From Flavobacterium aquidurense (lineage in GTDB: Bacteria; Bacteroidota; Bacteroidia; Flavobacteriales; Flavobacteriaceae), in the NCBI GenBank assembly GCA_900107365.1, contig FNPS01000013.1, forward strand, positions 1 through 64,000: a stretch of 64,000 nucleotides of DNA. Direction: 5' to 3'. Positions within the stretch are counted from its first letter, which is position 1. Every line of letters begins with the position of its first letter. Both the position numbers and the translations under genes were made by a program. Of this stretch, positions 1 through 8,550 are shown one piece after another. The notes beneath the pieces were generated by a model. The model had not been told where the DNA came from. It worked only from the letters and a program-made list of their open reading frames with translations, and searched no databases.

Positions 1-35
1 TAGACGGTGGCGTATCAATGGGCTTCTATAGATAA
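1..35 (+). CDS. C-terminal tail of an SDR-type dehydrogenase, probably the RhaD fusion
   Basis: The first bases read in frame 3 as DGGVSMGFYR followed by TAA at 33-35. A D-G-G close to the C-terminus is typical of short-chain dehydrogenases. It lies directly upstream of the rhamnose isomerase. In Bacteroidota the gene next to rhaI is often a fusion of rhamnulose-1-phosphate aldolase with a short-chain lactaldehyde dehydrogenase, so this is probably that gene's end. Only about eleven codons are visible; the family call is inferred from the tail and the neighbours. Confidence 0.55.
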   Translation, partial: DGGVSMGFYR

Positions 36-84
36 AAATAGTTTTTTTTAAGTTTGTTTAAGCAAAAGTGGTTTTTTGTGAAAT

Positions 85-119
85 TAACGTCCGACGGCCC
101 TCGGACGTTAGATTTTTTA
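85..119 (+). terminator. Hairpin and T-run after the SDR tail
   Basis: A perfect 10-bp stem (TAACGTCCGA / TCGGACGTTA) with a 6-base loop is followed by GATTTTTT. It lies between the upstream gene end at 35 and rhaI, so it may end or attenuate the upstream transcript. Confidence 0.65.
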
Positions 120-226
120 AAGATGAAGAAATTAGTAAACAAACAATATTGCATAAAATAGGTTAGTTAAACAGGAATTCATTGCATATATTTATCGATT
201 GTAATTCCATTAAAAGAAAAAAGAAT

Positions 227-1501
227 ATGTTAATTGGAGCAAACAAAATAGAATCTCATAATGATGAGTTATTAAAAAAACACCAAAATAAATTTGCCTT
301 TACAACATCTGAAGTTGGTGAAACAGAATCAATTATTCAAAAATTAATCGATTTTCAAATCGCAATTCCATCTTGGGCTTTAGGTACAGGAGGAACAAGA
401 TTTGGGCGTTTTCCAGGAGGTGGAGAGCCACGTTCTATAGAAGAAAAGATCGAAGATGTAGGTTTGCTTCATGCGTTAAACAATGCTTCCGGAGCGATTT
501 CTTTACACATTCCGTGGGATATTCCAACAGATTATCAGGCAATAAAAAACTTAGCCGGACAACACGGATTAAAATTTGATGCCATGAATTCGAATACTTT
601 TCAGGATCAGGCAACACAGGAGCATTCTTATAAATTTGGTTCTTTACAAAATGCAAACAAAGCTATTCGTAAACAAGCAATTGCTCATAATATTGAGGTT
701 ATCAAACACGGAATTGAGTTAGGGTCAGAATCTTTAACCGTTTGGTTGGCTGATGGATCTTCTTTTCCGGGACAATTAAACTTCCGTAAAGCCTATCAAA
801 ATACATTAGAAAGTTTAGAAGAAATCTACGCTGCATTACCTTCAAACTGGAAATTGTTTTTAGAGTACAAATGTGCAGAACCTAATTTCTACTCCACTAC
901 AGTAGCAGATTGGGGCCAATCTTATTCTTATGTGAAAAAATTAGGAGATAAGGCGCAAACTTTGGTTGACTTAGGACACCATTTACCAAATGCCAATATC
1001 GAGCAAATCGTTTCTTTATTATTAATGGAAGGAAAATTAGGTGGTTTCCACTTTAATGATTCGAAATATGGAGATGACGATTTAACGGCTGGAGCTTTAA
1101 AACCATACCAATTATTCTTGATTTTCAATGAATTGGTTGAAGGAATGGATGCAAGAGGGATGAACCATGCTAAAGATTTAGGCTGGATGATCGATGCTTC
1201 TCATAATATCAAAGATCCGTTAGAAGATTTATTACAATCAGTTGAAGCGATTATGATTGCTTATGCTCAGGCACTTTTAGTGGACAGAAAAGCATTAGAA
1301 ATTGCTCAGGAAGAAAATGATGTTGTAAAAGCACAGGAAATATTGCAAAATGCTTTCCGCACAGATGTTCGCGCATTAGTTGCTGAAGCACGTTTGCGTT
1401 CTGGTGCAGCATTAAATCCGGTTGCATTATATCGTGGTCTTGATGTTAGAGGAAATCTAATTGGAGAAAGAGGACTAAAAACAATGGCAACAGGATTATA
1501 A
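227..1501 (+). CDS. rhaI: L-rhamnose isomerase (RhaI type)
   Basis: A TIM-barrel isomerase of about 424 residues, resembling the Pseudomonas stutzeri L-rhamnose isomerase rather than E. coli RhaA. Recognisable blocks are VGTGG-like ALGTGGTRFGRFPG, SLHIPWD, FDAMNSNTF, LTVWLADGSSFPGQ, LVDLGHH and GGFHFNDSKYGDDDL; the last two carry likely metal ligands. It converts L-rhamnose to L-rhamnulose in the cytoplasm. ATG at 227 is preferred over the in-frame TTG at 182, since the first 15 extra residues look non-coding. It is followed by a sugar kinase and the lut genes, which fits a rhamnose operon. Confidence 0.9.
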   Translation: MLIGANKIESHNDELLKKHQNKFAFTTSEVGETESIIQKLIDFQIAIPSWALGTGGTRFGRFPGGGEPRSIEEKIEDVGLLHALNNASGAISLHIPWDIPTDYQAIKNLAGQHGLKFDAMNSNTFQDQATQEHSYKFGSLQNANKAIRKQAIAHNIEVIKHGIELGSESLTVWLADGSSFPGQLNFRKAYQNTLESLEEIYAALPSNWKLFLEYKCAEPNFYSTTVADWGQSYSYVKKLGDKAQTLVDLGHHLPNANIEQIVSLLLMEGKLGGFHFNDSKYGDDDLTAGALKPYQLFLIFNELVEGMDARGMNHAKDLGWMIDASHNIKDPLEDLLQSVEAIMIAYAQALLVDRKALEIAQEENDVVKAQEILQNAFRTDVRALVAEARLRSGAALNPVALYRGLDVRGNLIGERGLKTMATGL

Positions 1502-1502
1502 T

Positions 1503-1685
1503 TATGAATTGTGAATTGTTAATTGTTAATTATGAGGATGAGCTCTTAGACTATCGCTTCTTAAACTTGTTTGATATAAAAACAAACAGGCTTTGATAAT
1601 AATACTTAGGTCTTAAGGTAAAAAACATAATTCTATCAAACATGATTCACAATTTATAATTCACAATTTATAATTTACAATTAAC
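1503..1685. repeat. Heptamer-word inverted repeat
   Basis: The left part (1503-1535) is built from 7-base words such as GAATTGT and TAATTGT. The right part (1644-1685) is largely the reverse complement, with TCACAATTTATAAT repeated at a 14-base step. The two arms could fold across the rhaI/kinase gap. It belongs to a window-wide class of intergenic periodic-word hairpins. Confidence 0.6.
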
Positions 1686-1688
1686 AAA

Positions 1689-3050
1689 ATGAATGTAGTT
1701 GCAATTTTTGATATTGGCAAAACAAACAAAAAGGTTTTTCTATTTGATGAAAATTATAGAATTGTTTGGGAAAAATCAGTAAATTTTGATGAAACGGTCG
1801 ACGAAGATGGTTTTCCCTGCGAGGATATTGAGTTACTCAAAAACTGGATATTTGAATGTTTGGCAGAAGTAAAAAACCTGACAAACTACGTTCTAAAAGC
1901 AATAAATTTCAGCACGTACGGAGCCAGTTTTGTCTATATAGATAAAGAAGGCAAAAACCTGACACCTCTGTATAATTACCTAAAAGATTATCCGGAGGAA
2001 CTAAAGCAGGAATTTTATAAAAAATACAAAGGAGAAGAAGTTTTTGCAGTAAAAACAGCTTCTCCTGTTTTAGGAAGTCTTAATTCGGGAATGCAAATTT
2101 ACCGTCTGAAAGAAGAAAAACCAGTGTTGTTTAATCAGGTAGAACATTGCCTGCATTTGCCGCAATATCTTAGTTTTCTTTTAACTGGTGAGGCCTATTC
2201 TGATATTACAAGTATTGGTTGTCATACTAATCTTTGGAATTTCAAAAAGATGAAGTATCACAAATGGCTTAAAAAAGAAGAGATAATTGCTAAGATTCCA
2301 CCGCTTCATTTTGGAAAAGACATCATCAAAAAAGAAGATGGATTAGCGATTGGTGTTGGTTTGCACGATAGCTCATCGGCAATAATTCCGTACACGATTA
2401 ACTTTACGGAACCGTTTGTTTTATTATCAACAGGAACCTGGAGTATTTCTCTGAATCCTTTCAATAACAAACCTTTAACTTTTGAAGAATTAAAGCAAGA
2501 TTGTTTGTGTTATATGCAATATACCGAGAAGCCTGTAAAAGCGGCTCGTTTATTTGCAGGAAATGAGCATGAAATTCAAGCCAAAAGACTAGCCGAGCAT
2601 TTTAATGTGCCATTTGATACTTTTAAAGATGTTTATTTTGATAAAAAAATAGTATCCAATTTAAGGGCTTTAAATTTTCAGATTGTTTATCCAAAGAAAT
2701 ATGATTTTGATATACTAAAGGAATGTCCATTTCAAAAAAGAGATCTTTCTACTTTTAAAAGTTACGATATTGCCTATCATCAATTAATGTTAGATCTTGT
2801 TGAACAACAAGTTTTTTCGACTAATTTAGTGATTCATAACAGTCCGGTTAAGAAGATTTTTGTGGATGGAGGATTTAGTAAAAATTCAATTTTCATGAAT
2901 TTACTGGCAGAAGCTTATCCAGATGTAGAAGTGTATGCAGCGTCAATGGCGCAGGCTAGTGCTTTGGGAGCTGCGTTGGCCATTCATGAAAACTGGAATC
3001 CAAAGCCAATTCAGAACGATTTAATTGATTTGAAGTTTTACAAGCATTAA
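1689..3050 (+). CDS. FGGY-family sugar kinase, probable L-rhamnulokinase
   Basis: A 453-residue kinase of the FGGY/actin-like fold. The N-terminal phosphate loop is IFDIGKTNKK, the second ATPase segment is VLLSTGTWSISLNP, and the C-terminal adenosine region is IFVDGGFSKNS followed by QASALGAALA. Family members phosphorylate sugars and ketoses. Its place after rhaI suggests L-rhamnulose to L-rhamnulose-1-phosphate, but substrate cannot be read from sequence alone; L-fuculose or another ketose is the alternative. It starts at the ATG directly after an AT-rich inverted repeat. Confidence 0.8.
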   Translation: MNVVAIFDIGKTNKKVFLFDENYRIVWEKSVNFDETVDEDGFPCEDIELLKNWIFECLAEVKNLTNYVLKAINFSTYGASFVYIDKEGKNLTPLYNYLKDYPEELKQEFYKKYKGEEVFAVKTASPVLGSLNSGMQIYRLKEEKPVLFNQVEHCLHLPQYLSFLLTGEAYSDITSIGCHTNLWNFKKMKYHKWLKKEEIIAKIPPLHFGKDIIKKEDGLAIGVGLHDSSSAIIPYTINFTEPFVLLSTGTWSISLNPFNNKPLTFEELKQDCLCYMQYTEKPVKAARLFAGNEHEIQAKRLAEHFNVPFDTFKDVYFDKKIVSNLRALNFQIVYPKKYDFDILKECPFQKRDLSTFKSYDIAYHQLMLDLVEQQVFSTNLVIHNSPVKKIFVDGGFSKNSIFMNLLAEAYPDVEVYAASMAQASALGAALAIHENWNPKPIQNDLIDLKFYKH

Positions 3051-3135
3051 TTGAATTAAAAATTTAGAATTAAAAATTAAAAATCTGCTCGATCTGTGAA
3101 AAATAATAGTTTATAGATTAAAGGATTTAAAAGTT
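3049..3135. repeat. AATTAAA-word and GATTAAAG-word block
   Basis: Directly after the kinase stop come 7-base words AATTTAG, AATTAAA, AATTAAA, then AATCTGCTCG, and further on ATAGATTAAAGGATTTAAA. The string ending AAATCTGCTCG recurs at 27935-27970. Nothing here looks coding. Confidence 0.5.
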
Positions 3136-3152
3136 TTTTTGTTATTAAGTTT

Positions 3153-3262
3153 AGTTTTGTCATTCCGAGGAACGAGGAATCTCCACAAGTAGCTCGGCAA
3201 ACAAAATCGCCAATCTTTGCAGGGCAACTTGTGGAGATCTTTCCTTCGTCAGGATGACAAAA
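3153..3262. repeat. Long inverted repeat of the GTCATTCCGAGGAACGAGG type
   Basis: The left arm begins TGTCATTCCGAGGAACGAGG and continues through AATCTCCACAAGT. The right arm runs ACTTGTGGAGATC to GTCAGGATGACA. The arms are about 33 bases, imperfect, and enclose about 40 bases. A degenerate relative occurs at 28110-28200. Repeats with this wording are common between genes in several bacterial groups; the mobilising enzyme, if any, is not in this window. Confidence 0.6.
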
Positions 3263-3291
3263 ATGAAATTAGATCTGCCTGAAATAAAATA

Positions 3292-3388
3292 ATAGCCACA
3301 GATTAAAGGATTAAAAAGATTAAAATAAAATCTATTCAATCTGCTAAATCTGCGAGAGAAAATATTTAACACATAGTTATTATGTGTT
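3292..3388. repeat. Word-repeat block ending in a small hairpin before lutA
   Basis: CCACAGATTAAAGGATTAAA is followed by GATTAAAAT and reverse-complement words (AATCTGCTAAATCTGCG). It ends in a hairpin at 3368-3388, AACACATA-GTTAT-TATGTGTT, only 16 bases before the lutA start. The hairpin could lie in the lutA leader, but no specific regulator can be named. Confidence 0.45.
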
Positions 3389-3404
3389 TTAAAATACCAA
3401 GAAT

Positions 3405-4145
3405 ATGAAAGTTGGACTTTTTATACCGTGTTACGTTGACCAGTTTTACCCAAAAGTAGCTATTGCAACCTACGAACTTTTACAAAAATTAGGATGTGAT
3501 GTTCAGTTTCCGATGGGACAAACCTGTTGCGGACAACCCATGGCAAACAGCGGATACCAATATTTAACAAAAGGCTGCGATGCCAATTTTATAGCTAATT
3601 TTGCTGGTTTTGATTATATCGTTTGCCCTTCAGGAAGTTGTGTTTTGCATGTGAAAGATCATTTGCATGATGAGAAGAACGAAGAATTAGCGACTGAAAT
3701 GCGTAAAAAAGTCTTCGAATTAACCGAGTTTATTACTGATATCTTAAAAGTAGATCATATAGACGGGAATTTTCCATACAGAGTCGGAATGCATGTTAGC
3801 TGCCACGGACAACGTGGTTTAAAGCTTTCGCAGATGACCGAATTAAACGCACCATTTTTCTCTAAACCAGAACAATTATTGCACAATATAAAAGGACTCG
3901 ATTTGGTTTCTTTAACGAGAAAAGATGAGTGTTGTGGTTTTGGCGGTACATTTTGTGTGACCGAAGAAGCGGTTTCTGTAAAAATGGGACAAGACCGAAT
4001 TAAAGACCATGAAAACCACAATGTTGATTTTATTACAGGAGGAGATATGTCTTGTTTAATGCATTTAGAAGGCATTCTAAAAAGACAAAAAAGCAACATA
4101 AAAACGATACATATTGCAGAAATATTAAACACGCTGACAAGCTAG
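3405..4145 (+). CDS. lutA: LutA-type L-lactate oxidation Fe-S protein
   Basis: A 246-residue protein with two cysteine-rich CCG modules. Visible cysteine motifs are PCYVD at the N-terminus, QTCCGQP near residue 40, SCHGQRG in the middle and DECCGFGGTFCV near residue 175. This is the pattern of LutA (YkgE), which with LutB and LutC oxidises L-lactate to pyruvate in the cytoplasm. Rhamnose breakdown yields L-lactaldehyde and then L-lactate, so its position in a rhamnose operon is coherent. Unusually, it is separated from lutB by a GH28 gene. Confidence 0.9.
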   Translation: MKVGLFIPCYVDQFYPKVAIATYELLQKLGCDVQFPMGQTCCGQPMANSGYQYLTKGCDANFIANFAGFDYIVCPSGSCVLHVKDHLHDEKNEELATEMRKKVFELTEFITDILKVDHIDGNFPYRVGMHVSCHGQRGLKLSQMTELNAPFFSKPEQLLHNIKGLDLVSLTRKDECCGFGGTFCVTEEAVSVKMGQDRIKDHENHNVDFITGGDMSCLMHLEGILKRQKSNIKTIHIAEILNTLTS

Positions 4146-4154
4146 AAAAAAATT

Positions 4155-4248
4155 GAACACATAGAAACATAGCTTTTTTCTTTTGAATAAGATGTAAGTA
4201 AGTGAAACACCTTTTTATAAGCTATGCAATCTATGATTCTAGGTGTTT
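4155..4248. repeat. CACATAG octamer hairpin
   Basis: Two adjacent octamers, ACACATAG and AAACATAG, begin at 4157. Reverse-complement words (GCTATGCAATCTATGATTCT, then AGGTGTTT) lie at 4221-4248. The arms flank about 45 bases in the lutA/GH28 gap. The same words occur at 50404-50550. Confidence 0.55.
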
Positions 4249-4266
4249 AAAAGAAATAAATTGATC

Positions 4267-5637
4267 ATGAAAAAAATAACGTTTTGTTTTGCACTATTAG
4301 TTTCGCTTGTTTTTTTATCCTTTAAAAAAGACAAGTCGGGTGTGACTTTACAAGAAGTTATAGTAAAGGCTCCTTTTGAAATGCCAGCGATAAAAATTCC
4401 TGATTTTAGCAAGTGTGAGGCATTTTCGATTGTTGATTTTGGAGCTGTAAAAGGTGATAAAGAAAAAACGTCAGAAGCTATCCGCAAAGCGATTTCTAAA
4501 GCCAATAAAGCGGGTGGAGGAACAGTTGTTATCCCGGAAGGCGAATGGTTAACAAAGAAAATCCACTTTAAAAGCAATGTAAATTTACATTTGAATAAAG
4601 GTGCTGTTTTGCTTTTTTCAGAAGACCCAAACGATTATTTGCCAGCAGTTCGTTCCACTTGGGAAGGTTATGAATGCTACAATTATTCACCGCTGATTTA
4701 TGCGTATCAATGTAAAAATATTGCGATTACAGGCGAAGGTGAATTAAAAGCTAAAATGGACGTATGGACCAAATGGTTTGCGCGTCCAAAAGCGCATATG
4801 GAAAGCCTGAAAAGATTATACTATTTGGCTTCCTATAAAAAACCTGTAGAAGAAAGACAAATGGTAAATGATACGGCAAATTTGCGTCCTCATTTTATTC
4901 AGTTTAATCGTTGTGAAAATGTTTTAATGGATGGCGTTAAAATAACGAATAGTCCATTTTGGACGATTCATCCGTTTTTTTCAAAAGATGTTGTAATCAG
5001 AAACCTTCATGTGTATGCTCACGGACATAATAATGATGGTGTTGATCCAGAGATGTCTCAAAATGTATTGATCGAAAATTGTGTTTTTGACCAAGGCGAT
5101 GATGCGATTGCGATTAAATCGGGATGTGGTATCGATGCCTGGAATCTAAATACGCCTTCGAAAAATATCGTAATGCGCAATTGCACCGTAAAAAACGGAC
5201 ATCAATTAGTAGCAATCGGAAGTGAATTATCTGGCGGAATAGAAAATGTTTTTATTGATAATTGCACTGTCGTGGATGGCGCAAAACTGAATCATCTTTT
5301 GTTCATTAAAACAAATGAAAGAAGAGGAGGATTCGTGAATAACATTCATATGACCAATATTACAGCGGGTAAAATTGATGCCGGAATTCTGGGTATTGAA
5401 ACGGATGTTTTATATCAATGGCGCGATCTTGTTCCGACAATTGAACGCAAACTCACTCCGATAAAAAATGTATATCTGGAGAATGTAAAAGCAACAGATG
5501 TGAAGTTTATATCGAGAATTTTAGCTCAGAAAGAATTGCCTGTAGAAAATATATTCCTGAAAAATGTTCATGCAGATGTAGTTCAGGGAAATCAGAATAT
5601 TCATGAAAATGTAGTGAATTTTGAGAATAAAAATTAA
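4267..5637 (+). CDS. Glycoside hydrolase family 28 (polygalacturonase-like)
   Basis: About 456 residues with an N-terminal signal-like segment (MKKITFCFALLVSLVFLSF), then FSIVDFGAVKGD, the usual start of GH28 and related right-handed beta-helix proteins. The catalytic region has NNDGVDPE, QGDDAIAIKSG and GHQLVAIGSE, matching the NTDG, DD and GH blocks of GH28; the usual G-H-G is G-H-Q here. GH28 enzymes hydrolyse galacturonan or rhamnogalacturonan. The ATG at 4267 is preferred to an in-frame GTG at 4243. Its insertion between lutA and lutB links sugar release to rhamnose and lactate use (inference). It is probably periplasmic or exported. Confidence 0.85.
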   Translation: MKKITFCFALLVSLVFLSFKKDKSGVTLQEVIVKAPFEMPAIKIPDFSKCEAFSIVDFGAVKGDKEKTSEAIRKAISKANKAGGGTVVIPEGEWLTKKIHFKSNVNLHLNKGAVLLFSEDPNDYLPAVRSTWEGYECYNYSPLIYAYQCKNIAITGEGELKAKMDVWTKWFARPKAHMESLKRLYYLASYKKPVEERQMVNDTANLRPHFIQFNRCENVLMDGVKITNSPFWTIHPFFSKDVVIRNLHVYAHGHNNDGVDPEMSQNVLIENCVFDQGDDAIAIKSGCGIDAWNLNTPSKNIVMRNCTVKNGHQLVAIGSELSGGIENVFIDNCTVVDGAKLNHLLFIKTNERRGGFVNNIHMTNITAGKIDAGILGIETDVLYQWRDLVPTIERKLTPIKNVYLENVKATDVKFISRILAQKELPVENIFLKNVHADVVQGNQNIHENVVNFENKN

Positions 5638-5674
5638 GTATAGAACGATCAGTTTTATAGTAAAGTAATATAAG

Positions 5675-7075
5675 ATGTCTTCAGAAAAAATAGTAGAACA
5701 CAGCGAGGCCGCAACACGTTTTAACAAAGATGTGGAGCGTGTGAACTGGCATGATGAAACGCTTTGGTTTGTTCGTGAAAAACGAGATAAATCGGCACAT
5801 CAAATTCCGGATTGGGAATTGCTTCGTGAAACGGCTTCTCAAATCAAAAATAATGTGCTGGCCAATATGCACGATTATTTAAGTGATTTTGAAGCTAATG
5901 CTCAAAAAAACGGAATTATTGTACATTGGGCTGCCGATGCAAAAGAACATAATGAAATTGTGCATTCGATTTTGCAAAAGCATGAGGTTAAGCAAATGGT
6001 GAAATCAAAATCAATGCTTACAGAAGAATGCCATCTGAATGATTATTTAGCCGATAAAGGCATCGAAGTTATCGATTCTGATTTAGGAGAATACATCGTT
6101 CAGCTTCGTAAAGAACCACCAAGCCATATTGTTTTGCCGGCCATTCACCTTAAAAAAGAAGATGTTAGCGAAACCTTCCACGAACATTTAGGAACTGAAA
6201 AAGGAAATTTTGATCCTCAATATTTAACCGAATCGGCAAGACGCGAACTTCGTGATACGTTTTTAACTAGAAAAGCCGCTTTAACAGGAGTGAATTTTGC
6301 CATTGCAGAAACAGGCGAATTTGTAGTTTGTACGAATGAAGGAAATGCTGATATGGGGGCGCATTTAGCCGATGTACACATTGCCTGTATGGGATTCGAA
6401 AAACTGATTCCGCAACGTAAACATTTAGGTGTTTTCCTGAGATTATTAGCCAGAAGCGCAACAGGACAACCGATCACGACTTTTTCAAGTCATTTTAAAA
6501 AGCCAAGAAACGGAAAAGAAATTCACGTTGTTATTGTTGATAACGGAAGAAGCACTCAGTTAGGAAGACCAGATTTCAGAAACTCTTTAAAATGTATTCG
6601 TTGTGGTGCTTGTATGAACACTTGTCCCGTGTACAGAAGAAGTGGCGGACATAGTTATCATAATGCCGTTGCCGGACCAATTGGGTCGATTTTAGCGCCT
6701 AATTTAGACATGAGCAAAAATGCCGATTTGCCTTTTGCAAGTACACTTTGTGGCTCGTGTACCAATGTATGTCCGGTGAAAATTGATATTCACGATCAGT
6801 TGTACAAATGGCGTCAGGTTTTGGTAAAAGAAGGGCATACGCCAAGTTCAAAAACGATTGCAATGAAAACGATGGCAACCGTTTTAGCGAATCCTACGGT
6901 ATTTAATTTAGCTGGTAAATCTGGAAGATTTGTAATGAAAAACATTCCGGGATTGGTGAATAACAAAATGAACAAATGGTACGATCAACGCGAAATGCCA
7001 GAAGTTCCGGAGGAATCTTTTAGAGAATGGTACAAGAAAAATTCAAGGGAATCTAAAGCGAAAAAAGATGAGTAG
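5675..7075 (+). CDS. lutB: LutB-type L-lactate oxidation Fe-S protein
   Basis: A 466-residue protein of the LutB (YkgF) family. The N-terminal two thirds form the LUD-type domain, with TGVNFAIAETGEFVVCTNEGN in the middle. The C-terminal part carries two ferredoxin-like clusters: CIRCGACMNTCPVY near residue 308 and CGSCTNVCPVKID near residue 360. It acts with LutA and LutC in oxidising L-lactate to pyruvate. Its end overlaps the lutC start by 8 bases, which implies translational coupling. Confidence 0.92.
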   Translation: MSSEKIVEHSEAATRFNKDVERVNWHDETLWFVREKRDKSAHQIPDWELLRETASQIKNNVLANMHDYLSDFEANAQKNGIIVHWAADAKEHNEIVHSILQKHEVKQMVKSKSMLTEECHLNDYLADKGIEVIDSDLGEYIVQLRKEPPSHIVLPAIHLKKEDVSETFHEHLGTEKGNFDPQYLTESARRELRDTFLTRKAALTGVNFAIAETGEFVVCTNEGNADMGAHLADVHIACMGFEKLIPQRKHLGVFLRLLARSATGQPITTFSSHFKKPRNGKEIHVVIVDNGRSTQLGRPDFRNSLKCIRCGACMNTCPVYRRSGGHSYHNAVAGPIGSILAPNLDMSKNADLPFASTLCGSCTNVCPVKIDIHDQLYKWRQVLVKEGHTPSSKTIAMKTMATVLANPTVFNLAGKSGRFVMKNIPGLVNNKMNKWYDQREMPEVPEESFREWYKKNSRESKAKKDE

Positions 7076-7655
7076 TAAAGCGGAAATTTTACAAAAGATA
7101 AAAAATAGTCAACCAAACGGAATTGCAGATTTGCCAAATTTAAATGTATTAGGTTCTGATCAGTTTGATGTTTTGGAAATGTATAAGACAGTATTGAAAA
7201 ATATTGGAGGAAATCCAGTAGAAGTGGCTGATTATAATGAAGTACTAACGTATATCAGGAATAATTATCCACTGGAGAAACGAATTATAAGTACACTTCC
7301 GGAACTGTCTGAAATTGCCCTGTTAGATTGGACAAACGATGACCCACATTCGCTTAAAGATGTTGAATTAACGATCATAAAAGCCCATTTTGGAGTAGCT
7401 GAAAATAGTGCGCTTTGGGTAACCGATGACATTTTGGGACAACGTGTTGCTCCTTTCATAACGCAATATCTGGCTATCATAGTAAATAAAAAAGACCTTA
7501 TTCCGACAATGCACCAAGCTTATGACAGAATTGGAGATCAGGAATATGGTTTCGGTACTTTTATCGCCGGACCTTCTAAAACTGCTGATATTGAACAATC
7601 ATTGGTTTTGGGTGCGCATGGCGCGCGAGGGTTGGTTGTTTTTTTGATGGATTAA
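7068..7655 (+). CDS. lutC: LutC-type lactate utilisation protein
   Basis: A 195-residue LUD-domain protein of the LutC (YkgG) family, overlapping lutB by 8 bases. The conserved C-terminal block IAGPSKTADIEQSLVLGAHG is intact, followed by ARGLVVFLMD. It completes the LutABC lactate oxidation set. The last 85 bases are repeated about 980 bases downstream (8551-8635), where the terminal residues read VFILE instead. The present end may therefore be a replaced copy. Confidence 0.9.
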   Translation: MSSKAEILQKIKNSQPNGIADLPNLNVLGSDQFDVLEMYKTVLKNIGGNPVEVADYNEVLTYIRNNYPLEKRIISTLPELSEIALLDWTNDDPHSLKDVELTIIKAHFGVAENSALWVTDDILGQRVAPFITQYLAIIVNKKDLIPTMHQAYDRIGDQEYGFGTFIAGPSKTADIEQSLVLGAHGARGLVVFLMD

Positions 7656-7677
7656 AAACTCAATAAAAATTTTGATT

Positions 7678-7716
7678 AAAACTGTGTATAGGTCATTGAC
7701 TTTGCACAGTTTTTTG
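7678..7716 (+). terminator. lutC terminator overlapping a promoter-like repeat
   Basis: AAACTGTG (7679-7686) and CACAGTTT (7705-7712) form an 8-bp stem with an 18-base loop, followed by more T. The TTTG of the promoter-like box at 7701 lies inside the loop. Confidence 0.5.
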
Positions 7717-7733
7717 TTTTTAGATTATATTTG
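7701..7733 (+). promoter_or_regulatory. Bacteroidota-type promoter within a repeat
   Basis: TTTG at 7701-7704 and TATATTTG at 7726-7733 are 21 bases apart. This matches the TTTG / TAnnTTTG pattern known for Bacteroidota housekeeping promoters. It would drive the small membrane protein at 7813. Similar segments occur at 8454-8485 (TTTA instead of TTTG) and 8775-8808. Confidence 0.55.
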
Positions 7734-7812
7734 TTTAAAATGTCGTACAGTCAGGGATATTGGCGTAGCATAAATAAAAGTAATTCTGAGAGTGGAGATT
7801 AATAAATAAAAA

Positions 7813-8289
7813 ATGATAGTAGTTTCAAAATTTGAAAAACTTTATCTTTTGAGAAATGCAATTATTCCAATTATTTGTATTGGTTTAAGTGGTTTGCTTT
7901 TAGATGTTAAGATTTATTATAAAAAAGATGCTGATGTTTATTTCCCCATATTTTTTCTTTTAATATTGGGATGTTTAGTTTTATTCTACAACTTAAATTC
8001 TATTTATACACTCGTCGTGGAAGAAAAAACAATCACAAAAATTTTCTTTCTATCACGAAAGACAGAAAGAATTTCTTATGCATCTATCAAAAGTTCAAAC
8101 AAAGAATTTATTAATGGTTCATATAGTTCTGAGGTAGGTCAAATTACTCCTGGTTATTATAGACATATATTTAACTTAGAAAATGGTGAAAAATTAATTG
8201 TATCTCCATTATATTTTAAAAATTATAATCAATTAGTCACAGAAATTAGTCTTCTTGCTGCAAACTTCTCAACGAAGTCTTCCTTATGA
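7813..8289 (+). CDS. Small membrane protein of unknown function
   Basis: A 158-residue protein, not recognised. Two hydrophobic segments lie near residues 15-32 (NAIIPIICIGLSGLLLD) and 42-62 (YFPIFFLLILGCLVLFY), followed by a soluble, beta-rich C-terminal half. The layout resembles small PH-domain-like membrane proteins, but this is only an impression. It lies in the segment bounded by lutC and a copied lutC tail. It has its own promoter-like box upstream and a hairpin terminator downstream, so it looks like a self-contained inserted unit. Confidence 0.7.
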   Translation: MIVVSKFEKLYLLRNAIIPIICIGLSGLLLDVKIYYKKDADVYFPIFFLLILGCLVLFYNLNSIYTLVVEEKTITKIFFLSRKTERISYASIKSSNKEFINGSYSSEVGQITPGYYRHIFNLENGEKLIVSPLYFKNYNQLVTEISLLAANFSTKSSL

Positions 8290-8291
8290 AA

Positions 8292-8327
8292 GCTGCGCAA
8301 ATGTCTCTGACTTTGCGCAATTTTTTT
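8292..8327 (+). terminator. Terminator of the small membrane protein gene
   Basis: TGCGCAAA (8294-8301) and TTTGCGCA (8312-8319) form an 8-bp stem with a 10-base loop, followed by a run of seven T. The 27-base core at 8292-8318 is present in exact reverse complement at 8495-8521. Confidence 0.75.
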
Positions 8328-8352
8328 ACATCTAAGAAATTCTAAACCTGAT

Positions 8353-8371
8353 AAAAGTCTCCCGACTTTTT
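8353..8371 (+). terminator. Small second hairpin with T-run
   Basis: AAAAGTC, loop TCCC, then GACTTTTT. It is a compact 7-bp hairpin about 30 bases after the previous terminator and may be a relic of another repeat unit. Confidence 0.4.
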
Positions 8372-8477
8372 ACGGCTTAATTTTTATATTGCCTTGATTA
8401 TTTTTATATTCGGCAAACAACATTCTAAGAAAATTACTTTTAAAGTCAGAGACTTTATGAGGTTTCCTTTTTTGAAT

Positions 8478-8521
8478 TATATTTGTTTAAAATGGCGCAA
8501 AGTCAGAGACATTTGCGCAGC
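8478..8521. repeat. Promoter-box and inverted GCGCAAA repeat copy
   Basis: TATATTTGTTTAAAATG (8478-8494) matches the segment at 7726-7742. It is followed by the exact reverse complement (8495-8521) of the 27-base terminator core at 8292-8318. Confidence 0.7.
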
Positions 8522-8550
8522 GTCTACAATGAACACTTTGCAGAGCAGGG

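Noticed and set aside
3160..3372. 70-codon minus-strand frame
   Set aside because: It lies wholly over the intergenic inverted repeat and word blocks.
4267..5637. GH28 gene as a recent mobile insertion in lut
   Set aside because: No insertion sequence, target duplication or base-composition break was seen around it. It reads as an operon member.
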